A stretch of DNA of 44,122 bases from Verrucomicrobiota bacterium (GTDB taxonomy: Bacteria; Verrucomicrobiota; Verrucomicrobiia; Limisphaerales; SIBE01), in NCBI GenBank assembly GCA_021733945.1, contig JAIPJX010000021.1:1-44122 (forward strand), in the 5' to 3' direction. The notes beneath the pieces are model-generated. The model made no database searches, had not been told where the DNA came from, and saw only the letters and a program-made list of their open reading frames with translations. Positions 7,746 to 16,418 of the stretch are shown here, piece by piece (the stretch's first letter is position 1; each line of letters starts with the position of its first letter). The translations under genes were made by a program, and so were the position numbers.

Positions 7746-10226
7746 ATGAACACAACCCACGTCCATCGCCCCCCCTGGCAAACAAACCCCGCACGGTTTC
7801 GTCCGGGACATTGGCTGGGGATTCTGCTTTTTATGCTCTGCTCCGGGTTCGCCGCGGAGACCGAGACGCATTGGTCCCTGCAACCGCTCCGTCCCGTCGC
7901 CGTCCCGGACCTTCAGGATCCGTGGATTGCGAACCCGATCGACGCCTTCATCCTGGCCCGGTTGCGCTCCGAAGGGTTGCCCCCCTCACCTCCCGCCGAT
8001 GCGCAGACGCTGGTTCGGCGGATGTTCCTGGTGATGCACGGGCTGCCGCCCTCGCCCGACGAACGCATCCGATGGGAATCCGACACGAAGGATCTGGTGG
8101 ATTTTCTCCTGCAATCCCCCCGCTACGGCGAACGCTGGGCGCAACACTGGCTGGATGTGATCCGATGGGCCGAGACGGTGGGGTTCGAAACCAATTCGCC
8201 CCGTCCCAACGCATGGCCGTATCGCGATTGGCTCATTGATTCGTTGAATGCTGACAAACCATACGCCCGGTTTCTCTTCGAACAACTCGCCGGAGACACC
8301 GTCGGAGAAGATGCGGCCCTGGGGTTTCTGGTGGCCGGTCCCGCCAACCTGCCCGGACAGATCGGACGCGATGAAGAATCGATGCGTCAGGCACGACAGG
8401 ATGAACTCGACGAAGTCATCCGCACGGTGGGTCAGGCGTTCTTCGGCCTCACCCTGGGCTGCGCCCGTTGCCACGATCACAAGTTCGATCCGATCACCGC
8501 ACGTGATTATTACTCCATGCAGGCGATCTTCGCGGGCCTCCGATACGGCGATCGCCGATGGCGCGGCACAGAAAACGATCGCTGGACCGCCGAGCTCCCC
8601 GAAGCCGCGCGGAAGGTGGCGGCGCTCGAAAATGAACTCGGCGGCCTCCAGTGCTCGCTCGGGTTGCTCCCTTCCCTGGCAGATCAGCAGGAGGAACAGT
8701 TCCGTCCCATGATTGCCACCGCGGTGCGCATGCGGATCAACGCCACGGCCAACGGATCGGAACCCTCTCTCTACGAGTTCGAAGTCTGGAACCGGCCAAC
8801 GCCCGGAGAGCCTCCGGTCAACGTGGCTCTCGTTGCCAACGGAGGCCGGTCGTCCGCGTCCAGTTTCGCGCTGGAAAACCAGACCCGTCATCCTGACAAC
8901 CTGAACGATGGCACGTCCGATCCACGCCTGGCCTTTCCCTGGAAAGCGGCCAAGGGCGGATCCGCATGGATTCAGATCGATCTGAAGCAACCGACCCGGA
9001 TTGATCGCGTCACCTGGTCCCGCGGCATGAGTGTTCCGGTCGATTACGAGATCCAGATTCAGGATTCGCAGGGCTCCTGGCAGACGGTTGCCAACACACG
9101 CCGACGATTTCCAAGACGCGATGATCAACGCAAACCGGCAGACCTGGCTCTCGAGGATGTGTCCCCCGAACAACAGGAGACACTCGCCGGTCTCTTGGCG
9201 GATCTGCGAAGTGCCCAGGCCCGAAAAACCCGGCTTGCCGCCGGGCCCCAGGTGTATGGGGCTGTCTTCTCGACCCCGGAACCCACGTGGCTGATCAATC
9301 GCGGCGACCCCATGCAGCGGGTGGAAACCGTCCCGCCATCGGCCCCGGCTGCACTCGGAAACTGGAGCCTGGGAAACAACTCCCAGGAACCGGACGCCCG
9401 GATCGCTCTCGCCCGGCACCTGACGAATCCCGGGCATCCACTGACCGCGCGGGTGATCGTCAATCGCGTGTGGCAGCACCACTTTGGCACCGGACTGGTT
9501 ACGACCCCGTCCGATTTTGGAAAAATGGGAAGTCGCCCATCCCACCCGGAACTGCTCGACTGGCTCGCGGCAGAGTTTTTGAGAACCGGCGGTTCCCTCA
9601 AACGGCTGCACCGCCTGATTCTCGAATCCAACACCTTTCGGCAGGCGAACACTCCCCGTGCAGAATGCATTGCCCGCGACGCAGACACCCGGCTGCTCTG
9701 GCGGTTTCCACCGCGTCGGCTCGATGCCGAAGCGATCCGCGACTCGATCCTGACCGTGGCAGGGACCTTGAACAGGAAGATGGGCGGAGTGGGTTTTGAT
9801 TTTTTCAAGCAGAAAGGGGGGCTCTCCGACTACACACCTCACGAGACGTTTCCCGCGGAAGGGCTGCGGCGGATGATTTACGCCACCAAGATCCGAATGC
9901 AATCGGTCGAGATCTTCGGTGCCTTCGATTGTCCCGACGCGGGTCAAATGAAACCAACCCGTTCACGGTCCATCACCCCGATCCAGTCGTTGGGTCTGAT
10001 GAACAGTCCCTTCGTCAATCACCAGGCGTCCCTGTTCGCGAACCGGATCCGCCACGACGCCGGAACGAATCTGGAAACGCAGGTAACTCTCGCAATGGAC
10101 CACGCACTGGGCCGCCCGGCGTCGCCGGGAGAACTTTTATCCCTGAAAGAACTCGCAGGGGAACATGGGCTTGAGCAGGTCTGTCGGGTGCTGTTCAACG
10201 CGAACGAATTTGTCCACATTCCATGA
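7746..10226 (+). CDS. DUF1549 / discoidin-like / DUF1553 exported protein with CxxCH motif
   Basis: This 826-residue protein belongs to the planctomycete/verrucomicrobial DUF1549-DUF1553 family, whose biochemical function is not established. A hydrophobic signal segment lies at about 23-37. DUF1549 spans about 55-270 ([27 protein letters not shown]) and contains Cys239-x-x-Cys242-His243 in [12 protein letters not shown], a haem-c-like motif conserved in the family. A discoidin (F5/8 type C)-like beta-sandwich is inserted at about 335-460 ([27 protein letters not shown]). DUF1553 occupies the C-terminus ([37 protein letters not shown]). The usual N-terminal cytochrome module of longer relatives is absent. 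The stop overlaps the start of the DUF1501 gene as ATGA, which supports a functional pair. A role in glycan or sulfated-polysaccharide use has been suggested for such loci but is not shown here. Confidence 0.92.
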   Translation: MNTTHVHRPPWQTNPARFRPGHWLGILLFMLCSGFAAETETHWSLQPLRPVAVPDLQDPWIANPIDAFILARLRSEGLPPSPPADAQTLVRRMFLVMHGLPPSPDERIRWESDTKDLVDFLLQSPRYGERWAQHWLDVIRWAETVGFETNSPRPNAWPYRDWLIDSLNADKPYARFLFEQLAGDTVGEDAALGFLVAGPANLPGQIGRDEESMRQARQDELDEVIRTVGQAFFGLTLGCARCHDHKFDPITARDYYSMQAIFAGLRYGDRRWRGTENDRWTAELPEAARKVAALENELGGLQCSLGLLPSLADQQEEQFRPMIATAVRMRINATANGSEPSLYEFEVWNRPTPGEPPVNVALVANGGRSSASSFALENQTRHPDNLNDGTSDPRLAFPWKAAKGGSAWIQIDLKQPTRIDRVTWSRGMSVPVDYEIQIQDSQGSWQTVANTRRRFPRRDDQRKPADLALEDVSPEQQETLAGLLADLRSAQARKTRLAAGPQVYGAVFSTPEPTWLINRGDPMQRVETVPPSAPAALGNWSLGNNSQEPDARIALARHLTNPGHPLTARVIVNRVWQHHFGTGLVTTPSDFGKMGSRPSHPELLDWLAAEFLRTGGSLKRLHRLILESNTFRQANTPRAECIARDADTRLLWRFPPRRLDAEAIRDSILTVAGTLNRKMGGVGFDFFKQKGGLSDYTPHETFPAEGLRRMIYATKIRMQSVEIFGAFDCPDAGQMKPTRSRSITPIQSLGLMNSPFVNHQASLFANRIRHDAGTNLETQVTLAMDHALGRPASPGELLSLKELAGEHGLEQVCRVLFNANEFVHIP

Positions 10227-11689
10227 ATCTTTCTCAAACCGCCCTGCGCCTGCTGAACCGTCGTGCGTTCCTTTCCCAGACCGCCAACGGTCTTGCGGGA
10301 ATCGCGCTGACCTCACTCCTCCAGGCGGAAAGCGCCCGCAACCACGCAGCAGAACCAGCCGGAACGATTGACCCCGCCCGGCCGTCCGCTCCCCGCCCCC
10401 CGCACCATCCGCCGCGCGCGAAAAATGTAATCGTGGTCTTCTGCGCCGGAGCCATCAGCCACGTCGATACATTTGATTTCAAACCCGAACTCATCCGGCG
10501 ACACGGCCAGCGCATGCCCGGAAACGAAAGCCTCATTTCGTTTCAGGGCGAGAACGGCAATCTGACCCGTCCGCTCTGGACCTTCCGGCCGCGGGGCAAA
10601 TCCGGAAAAATGATCTCGGATCTTGTGCCCCGGATTGGGGATCGCGCGGACGACATCTGCTTCCTCCATTCGCTGACCACCACGTCCAACACCCATGGCC
10701 CGGCCGAGAACGTCATGTCCACAGGGTTCGCCTTTGACGGATTCCCGAGCATGGGGGCCTGGATCAACTTCGCGCTCGGAAGCGAAAACCAGGATTTGCC
10801 GGCGTTTGTCGCGATCGAGGACCCACGCGGCATGCCGCAGTCCGGGCCCAACAACTGGGCCAGCGGATTTCTGCCCGCCTCGTTCCAGGGCACTCCGTTC
10901 AGCAGCACAAAGCCGGTGCGCTATCTGAACCGACCCGATTCCGTGGACCTACAGGCCGACACCGCTGCGCGGTCCGCCCTGGCGGTGTTGAATGAAGAAC
11001 ACGGGAAACGATTTCCGGGGGATCAGGGGCTCATGGCCCGAATGGCAAGCTATGAACTCGCTGCCCGCATGCAGCTCTCTGTCCCGGAAGCGACCCGGGC
11101 GACTGCGGAACCGGACCACATCCGGCGTCTGTACGGAGCGGACAGCCCTAACAAAACAAAAGCTGCATTCGCCACAAACTGCATCCTGGCACGTCGTCTG
11201 ATCGAACGCGGGGTCCGGTTCGTGCAATTGTTCAACGGGGCCTACGCCTCCGGCGGCCAGCTCAACTGGGATGGACACAGCCAGCTGCAGGAACAATACG
11301 CCGTGCACGGCGAGATCCTCGACCAACCGGTTGCCGGTCTCCTGATGGACCTCAAGCAAAGAGGACTGCTGGATTCGACCCTGGTCGTGTTCTGCACGGA
11401 GTTCGGCCGAATGCCGATGTTTCAGGCCGGCACGTTTGGACGAGACCACAACCCCAACGGCTTCACCTGCTGGCTGGCCGGGGCGGGTGTCAAGGCACCG
11501 TTCAGCTACGGTGCCACCGACCCCTTCGGGTTCCGCGCCCAGGAGAATCCCCTGACCGTGCACGATTTCCACGCCACCATCCTTCACCTGCTCGGTCTGG
11601 ATCACCAGCGCCTGACCTATTACCACAACGGAATCGAACGCCGCCTCACCAACGTGCATGGCAACGTCATTCAAGAAATCCTGGCCTAG
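10223..11689 (+). CDS. DUF1501 family protein (sulfatase/alkaline-phosphatase-like fold), Tat-type leader
   Basis: The product has 488 residues. The N-terminus [20 protein letters not shown] is a twin-arginine type leader, so export in folded form is likely. DUF1501 motifs follow: [17 protein letters not shown] at about 70, [20 protein letters not shown] at about 152, [10 protein letters not shown] at about 332, [13 protein letters not shown] at about 390 and DHNPNGF at about 410. The family is related to sulfatases and alkaline phosphatases, but no enzyme activity is established. The start overlaps the stop of the DUF1549/DUF1553 gene by four bases, the usual partner arrangement in Planctomycetota and Verrucomicrobiota. 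The two products probably act together at the cell envelope. Confidence 0.93.
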   Translation: MNLSQTALRLLNRRAFLSQTANGLAGIALTSLLQAESARNHAAEPAGTIDPARPSAPRPPHHPPRAKNVIVVFCAGAISHVDTFDFKPELIRRHGQRMPGNESLISFQGENGNLTRPLWTFRPRGKSGKMISDLVPRIGDRADDICFLHSLTTTSNTHGPAENVMSTGFAFDGFPSMGAWINFALGSENQDLPAFVAIEDPRGMPQSGPNNWASGFLPASFQGTPFSSTKPVRYLNRPDSVDLQADTAARSALAVLNEEHGKRFPGDQGLMARMASYELAARMQLSVPEATRATAEPDHIRRLYGADSPNKTKAAFATNCILARRLIERGVRFVQLFNGAYASGGQLNWDGHSQLQEQYAVHGEILDQPVAGLLMDLKQRGLLDSTLVVFCTEFGRMPMFQAGTFGRDHNPNGFTCWLAGAGVKAPFSYGATDPFGFRAQENPLTVHDFHATILHLLGLDHQRLTYYHNGIERRLTNVHGNVIQEILA

Positions 11690-11750
11690 GAAAATCCGCG
11701 GTCTGTTTTACGCGCTTTCCCCCGCAGAAGTTCGCCCGTAGATTACCGGA

Positions 11751-12479
11751 ATGCCGGGACGACTGGTCGTGAACGAAATTTATCTGAGTCTGCAGGGCGA
11801 AAGCACCTTTGCAGGTCTGCCCTGTGTCTTTATCCGACTGACCGGCTGCGATCTTCGTTGCTCCTACTGCGACACCGCCTACGCATTTTCAGAAGGCGCA
11901 CCGTCCAACCTCGATCAAATCGAGAATCGCATCAAGGAACTCGCCGCCCCCTACGGCACAACGGTCGAGGGCATGCGCCTGCCAATCGTGGAACTGACCG
12001 GAGGGGAACCCCTGCTCCAACCGGCAAGCCTGGAACTGATGGAATCGCTCTGTCATGCCGGGTTCACCGTCCTGATCGAAACCAGCGGCGCCCATGACAT
12101 CTCCCGGATCGATCCCAGGGTACGGCGCATCATGGACATCAAATGCCCGAGCAGCGGTGAATGCGAACGCAACCGATGGGAGAACCTCGGGCACCTGACA
12201 GCGCTGGACGAAGTCAAGTTTGTGATCGGCACACGGGAAGACTACGACTGGGCGAAAGAAACACTCACCACCCGCAGGCTGCCCTGCGCGATCCTGTTTT
12301 CCTGGGTGGCCCCACTGGAACCGGCTCAGCGGCACAAATCCCTCAAACCGGTGCCAGAGGCGCACACCCCGCTCTCACGACGAGAACTCGCCGAAGCCAT
12401 CGTCGCCGACGCCCTCCCCGTCCGGTTCCAGATTCAATCCCACAAGATCATCTGGAACGCGACGGCTCGGGGCGTGTGA
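11751..12479 (+). CDS. queE: 7-carboxy-7-deazaguanine synthase QueE
   Basis: QueE is a radical SAM enzyme that converts 6-carboxytetrahydropterin to 7-carboxy-7-deazaguanine on the route to preQ0 and queuosine tRNA modification. The cluster motif is C-x3-C-x2-C (Cys33, Cys37, Cys40, in GCDLRCSYCDT), close to the N-terminus as expected for QueE. The substrate-side motifs QGEST (about 15-19) and ELTGGEPLLQ (about 82) are also present. The protein has 242 residues, a full-length form. No queC, queD or queF is visible nearby, and no preQ1 riboswitch was recognised in the 61 bp before the start. The class III aminotransferase gene follows after 28 bp. Confidence 0.95.
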   Translation: MPGRLVVNEIYLSLQGESTFAGLPCVFIRLTGCDLRCSYCDTAYAFSEGAPSNLDQIENRIKELAAPYGTTVEGMRLPIVELTGGEPLLQPASLELMESLCHAGFTVLIETSGAHDISRIDPRVRRIMDIKCPSSGECERNRWENLGHLTALDEVKFVIGTREDYDWAKETLTTRRLPCAILFSWVAPLEPAQRHKSLKPVPEAHTPLSRRELAEAIVADALPVRFQIQSHKIIWNATARGV

Positions 12480-12507
12480 CTTCATCCTGCATCCGATTCC
12501 CACCCCG

Positions 12508-13860
12508 ATGGCCCCCACCTCCACCCGAAAAACTCTGGACCTACTGGCGCGGTACGAATCCCGCAACGTCACCTTCCTGGATCCGGACGCCGGGTGGCCT
12601 GTTGTCTGGAAAAAGAGCAGGGGCTGCCAGGTTTGGGACATCGAAGGCAGGCGGTATCTGGATCTGACCGCCGCATTCGGGGTGTGCGCCACGGGTCATG
12701 GCAACCCACGGGTTGTCCGGGCCGGCCAGAAACAGATGGCGACCCTGGTGCACGCCATGGGAGACGTTCACCCCCACCCACTGAAGGCGCTGCTTGCGCG
12801 GGAACTCAGCCGGATCACCTTTGAACGCTGGACACGGAAGGCCAATCGGACCGGCAACCATAAATCCTCACCGGCAACCGGAAAAACCATTTTCTGCAAT
12901 TCAGGCTTCGAAGCGGTGGAATCGGCACTGAAAACGGCCCTTCTGGCAACCGGCTCGCCCGGAGTATTGGCCTTCGAAGGGGCCTACCATGGACTGGGCT
13001 ACGGTGCGCTCAGCGCCACCCACCGGGACCATTTCCGAGCCCCATTCAGGAGTCAGCTCAAATCCTTCGGACGGTTCGCCCCGTTCCCAAAAACCGAAGG
13101 GGACCTCAAGAAAACCGAGGAGGAAATACGCCGTGCCCTGGAAAAACACCCGATCGGGGCCGTGCTGGTCGAGCCCGTCCAGGGACGCGGAGGCATTCAC
13201 ATCCCACCGCCTGGTTTCCTACCGATGTTGCGCCGTGTCTGCGATGCGCATCGTGCACTGCTGATTCTGGATGAAGTACTTACGGGATTCGGAAGGACCG
13301 GAACATGGTTCGCCTGCGAACACTTCGAAACGGTGCCGGATCTCATCTGTCTGGGGAAGGCCCTGACAGGCGGTTTTCCCCTGTCGGCCTGCGTGGGACG
13401 TGCGGAGCTGATGGATCGTGCCTGGCCCGCGTCAAACGGAGAGGCCATCCATACCAGTACATTCCTGGGCCACCCAGTCGGATGCGCCATGGCATTGGCC
13501 CAGATCAAGGAACTGCGCGATGGCCGACTGCCGGGGCGCAGCGCAAGAATCGGAAAAACCCTCCTGGCTGGATTAAAAGGATTAACGCCTCCGGGTCACT
13601 GCAAACTCCAGGCCCGGGGCATCGGGTTGATGGCGGGTCTGGAAATCACAGAACCGGACGGAGCCCCCGCCACCGCAACGGCCATTAAAATCATGCAGAA
13701 AATGCTCCAACGCGGGATTCTCCTCCTGCCCGAAGGCGAACACGGGAACATCCTGAGCTTCACGCCACCATTGATCATTACAGAGGCGGAGCTGGACCGC
13801 GCGCTGAATACTCTGCAAAAACTCTTTGCAGAGTATTCAGATCACCGGAGGAACCGATGA
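12508..13860 (+). CDS. Class III (PLP-dependent) aminotransferase
   Basis: This is a fold-type I class III aminotransferase (ornithine/acetylornithine/4-aminobutyrate group) of 450 residues. Motifs: the cofactor loop CNSGFEAVESALKTA, the Asp-containing helix ILDEVLTGFGRTG with Asp255 (pairs with the pyridine nitrogen), and CLGKALTGGFPLSA with the Schiff-base Lys284. The amino donor and acceptor cannot be read from the sequence. A member of the acetylornithine or 4-aminobutyrate branch is plausible, but no biosynthetic partner adjoins it. It follows queE closely and may share its transcript. A 16 bp perfect hairpin lies in the last codons (13804-13840), and a GGAGG sits just before the stop. 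Confidence 0.9.
   Translation: MAPTSTRKTLDLLARYESRNVTFLDPDAGWPVVWKKSRGCQVWDIEGRRYLDLTAAFGVCATGHGNPRVVRAGQKQMATLVHAMGDVHPHPLKALLARELSRITFERWTRKANRTGNHKSSPATGKTIFCNSGFEAVESALKTALLATGSPGVLAFEGAYHGLGYGALSATHRDHFRAPFRSQLKSFGRFAPFPKTEGDLKKTEEEIRRALEKHPIGAVLVEPVQGRGGIHIPPPGFLPMLRRVCDAHRALLILDEVLTGFGRTGTWFACEHFETVPDLICLGKALTGGFPLSACVGRAELMDRAWPASNGEAIHTSTFLGHPVGCAMALAQIKELRDGRLPGRSARIGKTLLAGLKGLTPPGHCKLQARGIGLMAGLEITEPDGAPATATAIKIMQKMLQRGILLLPEGEHGNILSFTPPLIITEAELDRALNTLQKLFAEYSDHRRNR
13804..13840. repeat. Perfect 16 bp stem-loop inside the aminotransferase 3' end
   Basis: The arms CTGAATACTCTGCAAA (13804-13819) and TTTGCAGAGTATTCAG (13825-13840) are exact inverted complements around the loop AACTC. 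The structure encodes part of the C-terminal residues LNTLQKLFAEYSD and ends 20 bases before the stop. No T-run follows, so it is not a standard intrinsic terminator. It may act as a 3' stabiliser, a rho-linked pause or a protein site. Confidence 0.9.
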
Positions 13861-14204
13861 ACCCAGGTTCGGCACTAACCGAGCAACACCGATTTGATGC
13901 GGGTGTTCTGCCGGCGAATCTCAGACCGAAGCTGGATCAGGTAGTCTCCGGGGCTCTTCTGGCCCTGATGGTTGGAGGCACTTCGAAAATCCATCCGCCG
14001 GTTCGAGTCGGTGTCCTCGCGAAGGACAACGCTCGGCAGGGGCATATTTCGAGGACCACCAAACGAGTTCTTGTTTAAGAATTGCATGATCAACATACTT
14101 TCAGATAGCACAATCCAGGCCATTCACAGATTCAAGACGCATTCCCGGACAATTTCAGAACGAATCCGCCCCTTTCCCACCCTCAATCTCCCAACCTGAA
14201 ATCA
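13861..14204. other. 344 bp gap between aminotransferase and rsmA with competing small frames
   Basis: No recognised gene lies here. The plus strand has a 73-codon frame beginning at 13857 with ATGA overlap and GGAGG upstream, but its product looks like random sequence. The minus strand has a frame at 13875-14123 whose downstream two thirds show GC-rich third positions, listed separately. The rsmA promoter is expected in the AT-richer part around 14085-14200, but no clear -35/-10 pair was picked out. Confidence 0.5.
13875..14123 (-). CDS. Possible small protein or gene relic, unknown function
   Basis: The frame can encode up to 82 residues; an internal ATG at 14045 would give 56. I do not recognise it. 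From about 14045 downwards the codons are GC-rich at the third position (for example CTGATCCAG, CGCCGGCAGAACACCCGC) like real genes here, whereas the first 26 codons look non-coding. The predicted end (SPGDYLIQLRSEIRRQ...) is charged and plausible as a structured segment. No ribosome binding site stands out at either start. It may be the 3' relic of a lost gene, running opposite to its neighbours. Confidence 0.3.
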   Translation of the reverse strand: MAWIVLSESMLIMQFLNKNSFGGPRNMPLPSVVLREDTDSNRRMDFRSASNHQGQKSPGDYLIQLRSEIRRQNTRIKSVLLG

Positions 14205-15062
14205 ATGAAGCTGGCTCAAATCAGGCACATCCTGGACACCGAAGGCATCCGGTTGACCAAGTCTCTCGGTCAAAATTTCCTGCACGACCAAAATCAACTC
14301 GCTCGAATCGCACAGGCGGCGGACCTGGGAGACACCGATTCGGTTCTCGAGATTGGTCCCGGCCTGGGATGCCTGACCAGTCATCTCCTCGGGGGGCACC
14401 GGACCGTGATGGCGATTGAAACCGACAATCGACTCGTGGAGTTTCTCACCCGGCATTATGCATCGAATCCGCAGCTGCAAATCGTGCATGCCGACGCCCT
14501 GCGGTATCTTCGGGAACACTCCGGCAGCTGGCAGGATTGGAAATGCGTATCCAACCTCCCCTACTCCGTCGCATCGCCCATTCTCGTGGAACTGGCCACC
14601 CACCCCTCGCCGCCCGCACGGATTGTGACCACCGTGCAGACGGAAGTAGCCGAGCGCATACGCTCGCCGCACGGGTCCGGCGACTACGGAATTCTGAGTC
14701 TGTTGATCCAGGCGCACTTCGAGCCCGGGGAATCGTTCAAGATTCCGCCCCCCTGTTTTTTCCCCCCACCCAACGTCGATTCCACCTGCATCACCCTGCA
14801 TCGCCGGAAAAACCCGATCCTCGGACCGGGCGAGTTCCCAACGTTCAGCAAGATCGTCAAAAGAGGCTTTTCCCAACGCAGAAAGATGATGATCAAACTG
14901 CTCAAAGCCGATTGGAACATCGAATGGATCAGCGCTCTTCTGGACGAGCTGGGCCTGGACCCGAAGGTTCGGGCCGAGCAGGTTTCTCTCGACCAGTTTG
15001 TCCGAATGACCCAAGGATTGATGCAGGCAAAACAGAACCACGATGAACGAAGAACTATTTGA
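14205..15062 (+). CDS. rsmA: 16S rRNA (adenine1518/1519-N6)-dimethyltransferase RsmA (KsgA)
   Basis: RsmA dimethylates two adjacent adenosines in the 3' hairpin of 16S rRNA during late 30S assembly. The protein has 285 residues, the normal length. The leading SLGQNFLHD (residues 20-28) and the SAM-binding EIGPGLG (49-55) are typical, and the catalytic NLPY is at 117-120. The later FPPPNVDS and RGFSQRRKMM (C-terminal domain) also match. The 3' end overlaps the Nudix gene by 20 bp, so the two are translationally linked. Confidence 0.97.
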   Translation: MKLAQIRHILDTEGIRLTKSLGQNFLHDQNQLARIAQAADLGDTDSVLEIGPGLGCLTSHLLGGHRTVMAIETDNRLVEFLTRHYASNPQLQIVHADALRYLREHSGSWQDWKCVSNLPYSVASPILVELATHPSPPARIVTTVQTEVAERIRSPHGSGDYGILSLLIQAHFEPGESFKIPPPCFFPPPNVDSTCITLHRRKNPILGPGEFPTFSKIVKRGFSQRRKMMIKLLKADWNIEWISALLDELGLDPKVRAEQVSLDQFVRMTQGLMQAKQNHDERRTI

Positions 15063-15552
15063 AGTCGTCAATGAACGGGACGAAGTGATCGACACCCTCC
15101 CCCGCGCCGAGGTCCATGCCCGTGGGTTGCTCCACCGAGCGGTCCATGTGCTGGCCTTCAACCAGGCCGGCCAACTGTTTCTTCAGAAGCGCTCCATGCT
15201 CAAGGATTGTTTCCCCGGCGTCTGGGATTCCTCCGCTTCCGGTCACCTCGCCCCTGGGGAAACCTACGACACCTGCGCCGTGCGCGAACTGCGCGAGGAA
15301 CTCGGCATCACTCCCGAACACCCTCTTGAACCGCTCTTCAAGATCGACGCCTGCAGCCGTACCGGCCAGGAGTTTGTCTGGATCTACCGTTTCCAGTCCG
15401 AGGGCCCCTTCCATCTGGCTCCCGATGAGGTCGAGTGCGGCGACTGGTTCCACCCCCAGGAGATCACCGAATGGATTGCGAGGGCGCCGGGGGACTTCGC
15501 CGACGCTTTCCCTCTCGTCTGGGAGAGGATGAAACAGTCGGGCCACCGGTAG
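15043..15552 (+). CDS. Nudix hydrolase (isopentenyl-diphosphate isomerase-like/YfcD type)
   Basis: Nudix enzymes hydrolyse nucleoside diphosphates linked to other groups. The 169-residue product carries a complete Nudix box at about 67-89 (GHLAPGET...RELREELGI), with the REL-x-EE metal-binding glutamates. The start MNEELFEVVNERDEV and the HRAVHVLAFN and FLQKRS segments resemble the YfcD/IDI-like branch; the substrate of that branch is not settled. The start lies within the end of rsmA. The end is only 8 bp from the convergent DNA glycosylase gene. Confidence 0.9.
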   Translation: MNEELFEVVNERDEVIDTLPRAEVHARGLLHRAVHVLAFNQAGQLFLQKRSMLKDCFPGVWDSSASGHLAPGETYDTCAVRELREELGITPEHPLEPLFKIDACSRTGQEFVWIYRFQSEGPFHLAPDEVECGDWFHPQEITEWIARAPGDFADAFPLVWERMKQSGHR

Positions 15553-15560
15553 GTCCGCTC

Positions 15561-16418
15561 CTATCGTCCCGTGCGCAGGTAGTGAAACAGGAACTGCTGG
15601 GCGTATCCCGCAAAAGGTCCGAAGTGATCGGCCGAGAACTCGAGCAGCTGCCTCAGACTCACAGGCTGGTTTTGGAAATAGAGTTCCCGGAGTCCGTTCG
15701 CGATCCAGACGTCGATCGGAAAAGCCCCCTGGAAACCAAACCCGAACAGAAGCACGCAATCGGCAATCTTGCGGCCCACGCCGGGAATCTCCATCAGCAC
15801 GCGGCGGGCCTCCTCCACCGGGCAGGCGTGCAACTGATCCAGGCGGATGCTCCCCTCGGCAACGCGCACGGCCGCCTCCCTGAGATAGCGCGCCCGAAAC
15901 CCCATCCTGCAGTCACGCAGTTCCATTTCCGAGACCTGAGCCAGTCGCGCGGGAGTCGGGAAAACAAAGGCCGAAACTCCCTCAGGCGTCCCCGTCGCAG
16001 GCACTCCGTACTGCCGGCAGAGCCGGTCCACGATCTGCCGAATCTGAGTGATCCGCTTCGTGGATGACAGGATGAACGATGCCAGGCACTCCCACGGATC
16101 CTGCCGAAGAAGACGCAGTCCGCCACAGGCCACCACCGCGGCACGAAGCGCCGGATCATCAGGGAACGTGTCGACCACCGTTTTCAAACAAAGGTCCACC
16201 TGGAGATAATGGGAGAGCCACTTCCAGTCGCCGCCTGACCCAACGGTCTCCGCCTGGATCCCACCTTTCGACTGGCGCAACCGAACCCACCGGGTTCCGA
16301 CCACCGCTACCCAGGCATCACCGCAGGATTCCCAGCGAAACGCCTGACCGGAGGTCAGGGTCGCCTCCAGATCATAATCCTCGACAGGGAAACTGGTTGA
16401 ACCCTGGCTTCGTTTCAT
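15561..16418 (-). CDS. 8-oxoguanine DNA glycosylase/AP lyase (OGG1 type)
   Basis: OGG1-type enzymes remove 8-oxoguanine opposite cytosine and nick the strand by beta-elimination. The 285-residue product has the N-terminal OGG domain (TLTSGQAFRWE at about 20-30) and the helix-hairpin-helix/GPD core with IPGVGRKIADC. There Lys217 is the catalytic lysine and Asp236 in FPIDVWI the conserved aspartate. The motif SSTKRITQI at about 119 also fits OGG1. This eukaryote-like type is less common in bacteria than MutM. The ATG directly follows the TAG of the glycosyltransferase gene, so the two are probably co-translated. Confidence 0.93.
   Translation of the reverse strand: MKRSQGSTSFPVEDYDLEATLTSGQAFRWESCGDAWVAVVGTRWVRLRQSKGGIQAETVGSGGDWKWLSHYLQVDLCLKTVVDTFPDDPALRAAVVACGGLRLLRQDPWECLASFILSSTKRITQIRQIVDRLCRQYGVPATGTPEGVSAFVFPTPARLAQVSEMELRDCRMGFRARYLREAAVRVAEGSIRLDQLHACPVEEARRVLMEIPGVGRKIADCVLLFGFGFQGAFPIDVWIANGLRELYFQNQPVSLRQLLEFSADHFGPFAGYAQQFLFHYLRTGR

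Noticed and set aside
7986-9947. 653-codon minus-strand frame opposite the DUF1549/DUF1553 gene
   Set aside because: It is an antisense shadow caused by high GC third positions; the plus-strand gene has full family motifs.
11690-11750. Possible preQ1 riboswitch upstream of queE
   Set aside because: The 61 bp leader has no recognisable preQ1-type stem and A-rich tail.
13857-14078. 73-codon plus-strand frame after the aminotransferase
   Set aside because: The ATGA overlap and GGAGG could be chance (the GGAGG encodes Arg codons of the preceding gene), and the product has no gene-like features.
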